Part shown: one piece after another, positions 58,717 to 64,000 of the stretch
Layout of the letters: every line of letters begins with the position of its first letter
Numbering within the stretch: position 1 is the stretch's first letter
From: Veillonella sp.
Lineage (GTDB): Bacteria; Bacillota; Negativicutes; Veillonellales; Veillonellaceae
Reading direction: 5' to 3'
Assembly: GCF_018364065.1 (NCBI RefSeq)
Contig: NZ_JAGZMO010000002.1
Span: forward strand, 62,001 to 126,000
Length of the DNA: 64,000 bases
Made by a program: the position numbers and the translations under genes
Notes under the pieces: generated by a model
Databases searched by the model: none
Told to the model about the DNA's origin: nothing
The model's input: the letters and a program-made list of their open reading frames with translations, nothing else

Positions 58717-59496
58717 TTAGCTTAATGCACGATCAAGATGTACATAGCCGCCATCTACGAATACCCATTGACCAGTTGTGTGAGAGGATTTTGGCGATAA
58801 AACGAATACAGATGTATCAGCAATTTCCTCAATGGTAGTGAAACGACGTTCAAATGGAATTTTGTCTGTAATAACTGCTTTACGAGCTTCAGGATCATCA
58901 AATGTTTTAATCCAGTTAGCGTATAGTGGAGTCCAGCATTCGCTGACTACGATGGCATTACTGCGAACGCCGTCTTCTAGAAGTGCTGCGGCCCATTCAC
59001 GAGTAAGACCTAAGATTGCGCCTTTAGCTGCTGCGTATGCACTAGTTTTGCCTTGGCCTGTTAATGCAGTTTTAGAAGAAATGTTCAAGATAGAACCTTT
59101 GGATGCACGAAGGTATTTAATGGACGCATGTACTAATTCATAATAATGAGTCAAGTTGCCATGAATACTTTCTTCGAATTCACGCCAGGATGTGTTGTCC
59201 AAATCTTTGTTATCGTTAGCACCTGCGTTGTTTACGATGCCGTAAATGCCGCCGCGACGTTCAGCTACTTCATCAACAATGCCCTGGATTTTGTCTGCTT
59301 CATTCAAATCGATTTGATAGAAGTCATAATCTGTAGTGATTGCTTCCAACTCTTGTTTGAAATCGTCAGTCAATTCGGAACGAGTTAAGATTACAGGAAT
59401 TGCACCTTCTCTTGCTAAGGATAATGTGATCCCGCCACCAATACCTCTGCTACCACCTGTTACGATAACAACTTTGCCTTTTAACTGTAAATCCAT
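58717..59496 (-). CDS. SDR oxidoreductase, probable L-fucose dehydrogenase
   Basis: A 259-residue short-chain dehydrogenase. Rossmann loop 'VTGGSRGIGGGI' (13-24), 'VNNAGAND', catalytic Ser in 'NISSKTAL' and Tyr/Lys in 'SAYAAAKGAI', C-terminal 'TTGQWVFVDGGY'. It resembles the Campylobacter FucX (Cj0485) type. Position first in the fucP operon indicates oxidation of L-fucose (or a close aldose) to its lactone with NAD(P)+. Confidence 0.85.
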   Translation of the reverse strand: MDLQLKGKVVIVTGGSRGIGGGITLSLAREGAIPVILTRSELTDDFKQELEAITTDYDFYQIDLNEADKIQGIVDEVAERRGGIYGIVNNAGANDNKDLDNTSWREFEESIHGNLTHYYELVHASIKYLRASKGSILNISSKTALTGQGKTSAYAAAKGAILGLTREWAAALLEDGVRSNAIVVSECWTPLYANWIKTFDDPEARKAVITDKIPFERRFTTIEEIADTSVFVLSPKSSHTTGQWVFVDGGYVHLDRALS

Positions 59497-59567
59497 GATA
59501 CCTACCTCCCAAAAAATAAATATATGCCTTACTTAATTAAAATCCCCATTATTGACATCATGTGATT

Positions 59568-59651
59568 GTCGTATTGTGGATGTGAAGCCTTATTTTGTAG
59601 ATATGACGCTTTATTTCGTATATGTGAATCTTTTATTGTTTTCCGTAATTC
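59568..59651. repeat. 21-bp tandem repeat, three to four units
   Basis: Three in-phase 21-bp units (59568, 59589, 59610) of the form YTTATTTTGTAGATATGAMGC, plus a weaker fourth, between the SDR gene and the alr terminator. Confidence 0.75.
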
Positions 59652-59827
59652 TTTATGCCTTAATCTCATACTTAACATTCGCATAAGTCAACGACTTACG
59701 TATATGCGTAAACGTATTTTTGAATTTATTACGCGTACCATATACAAACTCTATAAAGCTATAATCTAGCTATAAAAGCGTTACTTAAAAAATTAATTAA
59801 GTGAAATAGCAAACTTTATAACAAAAT

Positions 59828-59875
59828 AAAGCACTCCTTATTACGCATATACGTAACAATGAGTGCTTTTTATTT
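59828..59875. terminator. Terminator after alr
   Basis: Stem AAAGCACTC / GAGTGCTTT with an inner TTACG..CGTAA stem; flanks are T-rich on both strands. Confidence 0.88.
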
Positions 59876-59999
59876 TCTGTAACAATGACATATTCTTACG
59901 TCATATTACTATTTTATTTTTTTCAATTCACATGCGGGTATTATATTCCCAAGTTATGCGCCAATACCTTTTTATATTAAACATTATATTACGAAGGTA

Positions 60000-61109
60000 T
60001 TAGACATAGATGCGTGGTACACGTTCGGAGAATCCGCAGAAGATTTCATAAGGAATCGTACCTACTAATGTGGCGATTTCAAGGGCCGTAATGCTTTCTT
60101 CACCTTGCGTGCCAAGGAGTACCACTTCATCACCGGGATGCACCGGCACACCTTCCGGCATGGCTACCATGAGCTGATCCATACAAACACGACCTACAAT
60201 TTGACAGCGCTTGCCGTGAATTAAAACGGCTCCACGGTTTGAAAGGCTGCGCGGATATCCGTCAGCGTAGCCGACCGGGATTGTTGCAATGGTAGTAACG
60301 CGATTTGTCATATACGTTCCACCGTAACCGATTCGTTCGCCCGATTTTAAATGCTGCACATGAACGACTTTACTATGAAGACTTAAGGCAGGGCGAAGCC
60401 CCAAGCGATTCGGCACATCCAGCGACGGCATAATGCCGTATTGAATAATCCCCGGACGAGCATCGGTGAAAAGGCTGTCTTTAACTGCTAAAAGGCCTGC
60501 ACTGTTAGCCATGGAGAAACGGAACGGTTCCGAGCGATGAGCCCGCACCATTTCCACCATATGGCGAAATGCTTCTGTTTGCTTATGGGCGCTGGTTTTA
60601 TCGGCGGAGTCCGCACTGGCCATATGCGAAAAGAATCCGTCCACACGAAGATGTGGATGACTTTCCACTTTTGCCATGAAGTCCAGAGCCTGGTCCGGAT
60701 GAATCCCGATGCGATGCATCCCCGTATCAACTGCGATAGCGCAATCAATCGTCACATCATGGCGTGCGGCGCAAGCTTCAAGCGCTTCTAAATCGGTAGA
60801 TTCACAAACGGCGGGAATAGAATGTCCCTCCACTATTAAGTCGAATGACTGTGGCAAGGTAATCCCCAACAAATAAATCGGCAAGCTAATACCGGCACGG
60901 CGAAGAGGCAACGCTTCTTCCGGGAAAGCCACCGCCAATGATTCATAGCCTTCTTCCATGGCGATACGTCCCACCATAACACTGCCATGTCCATATCCGT
61001 TCGCTTTAATGACAGCTGTCGCCGTACTCCATTCCGGTAAACTGTCCTTAATGCGGCGCAAGTTTTCGCGCAAAATTGCCGTATCTATTTGTAAATGTGT
61101 AGGTCTCAT
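60000..61109 (-). CDS. alr: Alanine racemase
   Basis: A 369-residue PLP enzyme making D-alanine for peptidoglycan. PLP lysine K35 in 'TAVIKANGYGHG', the second base Tyr in 'RIGYGGTYMTNR', 'FSHMASAD', 'RPGIIQYGIMPS' and 'GRVCMDQLMVAMP' are all present. Length is standard. Monocistronic. Confidence 0.96.
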   Translation of the reverse strand: MRPTHLQIDTAILRENLRRIKDSLPEWSTATAVIKANGYGHGSVMVGRIAMEEGYESLAVAFPEEALPLRRAGISLPIYLLGITLPQSFDLIVEGHSIPAVCESTDLEALEACAARHDVTIDCAIAVDTGMHRIGIHPDQALDFMAKVESHPHLRVDGFFSHMASADSADKTSAHKQTEAFRHMVEMVRAHRSEPFRFSMANSAGLLAVKDSLFTDARPGIIQYGIMPSLDVPNRLGLRPALSLHSKVVHVQHLKSGERIGYGGTYMTNRVTTIATIPVGYADGYPRSLSNRGAVLIHGKRCQIVGRVCMDQLMVAMPEGVPVHPGDEVVLLGTQGEESITALEIATLVGTIPYEIFCGFSERVPRIYV

Positions 61110-61822
61110 GATCTAACGTCCTCCTAAACGGCCCCATAGTCGGCTACGCCCTGACCGGGGTGCGGTTCGCTTTTAAGTTCGTTGTAAGCGCATTTTGAAA
61201 TATCCGTTAAAAGCAGTTCCACGTACTCTTTACTTTTGTAGTGCTAAACTGCTTCTTTCTTTACATTTCTAATGCGACCTTAAATTCTTTTCATATTATA
61301 GCACAAATCCTTTTCCTGTGAGGATTAAGATTAAATATTTTCTTCTCTCCTTTAATAGTATTATATAGGGAAATTTATGTAGGGATCCACATGAATAAAA
61401 TTTCATTCAAATCATAGATGAGCAAGTTAATCGAATTTCTGGCAAAATTTGCTTATTAGCAATTACCCTAATATATATAACCTTAATAAAGAGCCATATC
61501 TATTTTTATTAATCTGTTATATGTATCATTGATTTCTCATTTTACACAACATGATAAGTACCCTATATACCCTCTTAAGGGCATGTTTACTTGATTTTGT
61601 GACTCTATTAAAATTTTCGAACGTCCACCTCAAACGCACAAGGGATTTTCCCCGACCCTATCGGTACATCTATTCGCCCACCCCTAAAATAAGCATTTTA
61701 AAGCATTTTTTGACAGTTTCGCCTATTTTTTCTTGATTTATTTTAAATTTAATTAATTATTGCCATCGCCCATCTATGCGATATGTGAAAATGTCTTATG
61801 CCATAAGGCTCTACAAGGTTAT
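61110..61822. other. Long intergenic region between alr and pstS
   Basis: About 700 bp. The alr side holds its promoter; the pst side is strongly AT-rich. I see no gene, RNA or repeat, apart from short T-runs. Confidence 0.5.
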
Positions 61823-61877
61823 TTTACAAAATTTTTACAATGTACTCAGTAGAAACTTTACAAAGATTGTGTATACT
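61823..61877 (+). promoter_or_regulatory. Pho box and promoter of the pst operon
   Basis: Two TTTACA elements 11 bp apart (61823-61828 and 61834-61839) match the Firmicute PhoP-binding repeat; a third lies at 61857. TATACT at 61872-61877 is the -10. No TTGACA-like -35 exists, as usual for phosphate-activated promoters. Confidence 0.7.
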
Positions 61878-61932
61878 AAGTGCACAAGTTAAGGATTTTA
61901 CTTCACACAATTTAACAGGAGGCATTACACAA

Positions 61933-62811
61933 ATGAAATTTAACTTGAAAGCACTGACAGTTCTCGCCATGGCAGGTATGTTAACCTTAGGTTTAATGGG
62001 TTGTGGCAACAGCGGTAGTTCTGATCAACAAGCCGCACAAGCATTAAAAGGAACAATCACTTCCTCTGGTTCTTCTGCCTTACTTCCATTGGCTAAAGAA
62101 GCCGCTGCTGAATTTAAGAAGAAGCATCCTGATGTATCGATCGTACTTAACGGCGGTGGTTCCGGTACAGGCTTAAAACAAGTTTCTGACGGCACTGTAA
62201 ACATCGGTAACTCCGACGTAGCAGCTGAAACAAAATTACCTAAAGAAAAAGCTGCAGAACTTGTTGACCACAAAGTAGCTGTTGTAACTGTAGCAGCTGT
62301 AGCTAACAAAAACGTTGGCGTTACTAACTTAACTCAACAACAGTTAATCGACATTTTCACTGGTAAAATAACTAACTGGAAAGAAGTTGGCGGTGCTGAC
62401 ACTAACGTAGTTCTTGTAACTCGTCCTAGCACATCCGGTACTCGCGCTCTCTTCACTGAGTTCGCTTTGAACAACAACCAGGAAGTTTCCAACAAATCTC
62501 TTGAAACTGACGATTCCGGTGCTCTTATCCAAAGTATCTCCAACACACCAGGTGCTATTGGTTATGTAGCTCTTCCATACTTGTTAAATAACACAAGCGT
62601 TGCTCCTATGTCCATCGATGGCGTTGCACCATCCCTTGAAAATACCTACAACGGTACTTACAAAGTTTGGGGTTACGAACACATGTACACTAAAGGTCAA
62701 CCAGACGCAGTTCAAAAAGCATACCTTGACTTCATCATGTCCGACGAATTCGGTAAAATCCTCGAACAAAAAGGCTACGGTATAGCTTCTAAGATTAAAA
62801 CGGGGAAATAA
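61933..62811 (+). CDS. pstS: Phosphate ABC transporter substrate-binding lipoprotein
   Basis: A 292-residue PstS. The start at 61933 is set by ACAGGAGG; the longer ORF from 61840 runs into the promoter. Lipoprotein signal peptide with lipobox 'LGLMGCGNSG'. Phosphate-binding loops 'TSSGSSALLPLAKEA', 'LNGGGSGTGLKQVSDGT', 'IGNSDVAAETKLP' and 'TRPSTSGTRALFTEF'. Smaller than E. coli PstS but normal for the Firmicute type. First gene of pstSCA. Confidence 0.95.
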   Translation: MKFNLKALTVLAMAGMLTLGLMGCGNSGSSDQQAAQALKGTITSSGSSALLPLAKEAAAEFKKKHPDVSIVLNGGGSGTGLKQVSDGTVNIGNSDVAAETKLPKEKAAELVDHKVAVVTVAAVANKNVGVTNLTQQQLIDIFTGKITNWKEVGGADTNVVLVTRPSTSGTRALFTEFALNNNQEVSNKSLETDDSGALIQSISNTPGAIGYVALPYLLNNTSVAPMSIDGVAPSLENTYNGTYKVWGYEHMYTKGQPDAVQKAYLDFIMSDEFGKILEQKGYGIASKIKTGK

Positions 62812-62813
62812 GA

Positions 62814-63722
62814 ATGAACATACAAAGCACACTTCGAAATGATCGAATTTGGCGCTATGTGATTCAAGGAGCAGGCTTTTGTCTGCTCCTTCTTACCGTA
62901 GCAATAGGTGTTTTCCTAATCTATCGCGGTACAGGCACATTCACCACTTACGGTCACAGCATCTCTGAATTCTTATTCAGCACAAACTTCAAACCTAACG
63001 ATACATTGGAAGGCGGCGGCCAAGTAGGTTCTGCAATCTTCATCGTTGGTTCTCTTATCACTTGCGGCCTTGCACTTCTTATGGCCACTCCGGTTAGTAT
63101 CGGCCTTGCCGTTTACATGGCGGAAATTACACCTTCCTTAGGTCGTCGTTTCTGGCAGCCGGTTATTGAAATCTTCGTAGGTATTCCTTCCATCATCTAC
63201 GGTTGGTTAGGTCTTACGATCTTAGTACCATTCATTCAACGTCACACAGCGTCCGATAGCGGTTTCTCTGTATTAGCCGCATCGATCGTACTTGCAATCA
63301 TGATTTTCCCGACTATTACGTCGGTTACAATGAACGCACTTAATGCAGTACCTAAAACATATCGTCAAGGCGCTTATGGCTTAGGTGCTACTCGCTGGGA
63401 AGTAATTCACAAAATCGTACTTCCTATCGCTAAGAACGGTATCTTGGCAGGCATCGTATTAGGCCTGGCTCGTGCGTTCGGCGAAGCCTTGGCGGTTGCC
63501 ATGGTTATCGGTAAGATGAAAGCCTTACCTACTTCCCTCTTAGATCCAACGGTTAACTTAACCGGCGCTATCGCAGCGGACATGGGCGGTACAATGGAAG
63601 GCAGCGAATACAACTTCGCTCTTTGGTCAATGGCACTCTTGCTATTCATCATCTCCTTATTCTTCATCTTATTAATTCGTTACATTTCACACAGAGGAGG
63701 GGCATCTCTTGCAAGCAAGTAA
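62814..63722 (+). CDS. pstC: Phosphate ABC transporter permease PstC
   Basis: A 302-residue permease with six helices. The EAA-type loop is 'YGLGATRWEVIHKIVLP' with 'GLARAFGEALAVAMVIG' following; 'FVGIPSIIYGWLGLTILVPF' is also typical. It starts 2 bp after pstS and overlaps pstA by 14 bp. Confidence 0.95.
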   Translation: MNIQSTLRNDRIWRYVIQGAGFCLLLLTVAIGVFLIYRGTGTFTTYGHSISEFLFSTNFKPNDTLEGGGQVGSAIFIVGSLITCGLALLMATPVSIGLAVYMAEITPSLGRRFWQPVIEIFVGIPSIIYGWLGLTILVPFIQRHTASDSGFSVLAASIVLAIMIFPTITSVTMNALNAVPKTYRQGAYGLGATRWEVIHKIVLPIAKNGILAGIVLGLARAFGEALAVAMVIGKMKALPTSLLDPTVNLTGAIAADMGGTMEGSEYNFALWSMALLLFIISLFFILLIRYISHRGGASLASK

Positions 63723-64000
63723 AGCAATTCCAGCACCGCGCCGTCGGGCTCTTTCAAGTGATCGTTTAGTAACACTTTCACTTCACTTATTAGCAGGCGC
63801 AACCCTACTTCTTCTGGTTTCCTTCATCGGTTATATCGCTTGGTCAGCCCTCAGCGATTTCCATCCTAACATGTTGGAGTTCTCTCCTACAGGGATTGGC
63901 AACCAGTTATTCAACACTGTGTATCTTGTGTTCTTAGCCTTACTTATCTCTGTACCTCTCGGTATCGGCGCCGGCATCTACATGGCCGAATACGCTACCA
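63709..64000 (+). CDS. pstA: Phosphate ABC transporter permease PstA (partial)
   Basis: The first 97 residues of PstA; the rest is off the window. It starts with TTG at 63709, preceded by AGAGGAGG, inside the end of pstC ('MQASKAIPAPRRRALSSDRL'). One helix follows, then 'TGIGNQLFNTVYLVFLALLI' and 'SVPLGIGAGIYMAEYA', a classic PstA/PstC signature. Translational coupling with pstC is likely. Confidence 0.92.
   Translation, partial: MQASKAIPAPRRRALSSDRLVTLSLHLLAGATLLLLVSFIGYIAWSALSDFHPNMLEFSPTGIGNQLFNTVYLVFLALLISVPLGIGAGIYMAEYAT

Larger units (their letters stand above)
59497..59999. other. Intergenic region upstream of the fucose operon
   Basis: About 500 bp. It holds the fucose-operon promoter, a 21-bp tandem array (59568-59651) and the terminator at 59828-59875. 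TACGTATATGCGTAA-like palindromic pieces recur near 59698-59715 and 59841-59856. No gene. Confidence 0.5.

Overview
The window looks like the chromosome of a diderm, anaerobic Firmicute of the Negativicutes (Veillonella or a near relative). This is an inference. It rests on paired SLH-domain envelope proteins beside an ArnT-like lipid-linked glycosyltransferase, a lactate-utilisation operon (lutAB), a malic enzyme, an E. coli-type SpeD, and Firmicute-style ribosome-binding sites (GGAGG). Most genes are on the minus strand.

Layout. 1-1.5 kb: lactate oxidation (lutB partial, lutA). 2-6.7 kb: SLH protein, GT39/ArnT-like transferase, second SLH protein. 6.9-8.9 kb: malic enzyme and SAM decarboxylase. 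9.1-18 kb: housekeeping run with yfcE-like, rdgB, rph, an HDAC-like deacetylase, a HyuA-like ATPase, a CofE-like ligase, murI, a thioesterase and a MoeA-like protein. 18.2-18.4 kb: a probable stand-alone small RNA with its own promoter and terminator. 18.7-23 kb: FCD-GntR regulator, diacylglycerol-kinase-like lipid kinase, drug exporter, carbonic anhydrase. 23.1-30.1 kb: a visibly AT-richer accessory island. It holds two paralogous unknown proteins, a Ycf46-type AAA+ ATPase, a large protein with a nuclease-like motif and a glycine-zipper C-terminus, and small partners; the four large genes are spaced 2 bp apart. 30.6-37.6 kb: membrane protein, tRNA-Gly(CCC), solitary PemK/MazF-like toxin, a polytopic histidine-rich membrane protein diverging from a MarR repressor across repeated operators, KptA, two small secreted proteins, an EamA transporter.

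38-47.5 kb is a sugar-acid module: ACS-family permease, amidohydrolase, galactonate dehydratase, galactitol-type PTS (EIIC, EIIB, EIIA), KDPG-type aldolase and a PRD/EIIA regulator. 48-53.4 kb has transporters, an aldo-keto reductase and a hydroxyacid dehydrogenase. 54-59.5 kb matches the non-phosphorylative L-fucose pathway: SDR fucose dehydrogenase, FucP, a lactonase-mutarotase fusion, a DapA-family aldolase and FucO. Only the fuconate dehydratase is not seen next to it. 60 kb to the end: alr, then a Pho-box-preceded pstS-pstC-pstA operon cut by the window edge.

A recurring pattern is degenerate tandem repeats of different period (13, 15, 21, 24, 30, 34, 51 bp) in intergenic DNA. Several of them overlap the stop codon of the neighbouring gene, as if gene 3' ends had been repeatedly tandem-duplicated. 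The best candidates for undescribed biology are the AAA+ island, the 18.3 kb small RNA and these 3'-end repeat arrays.
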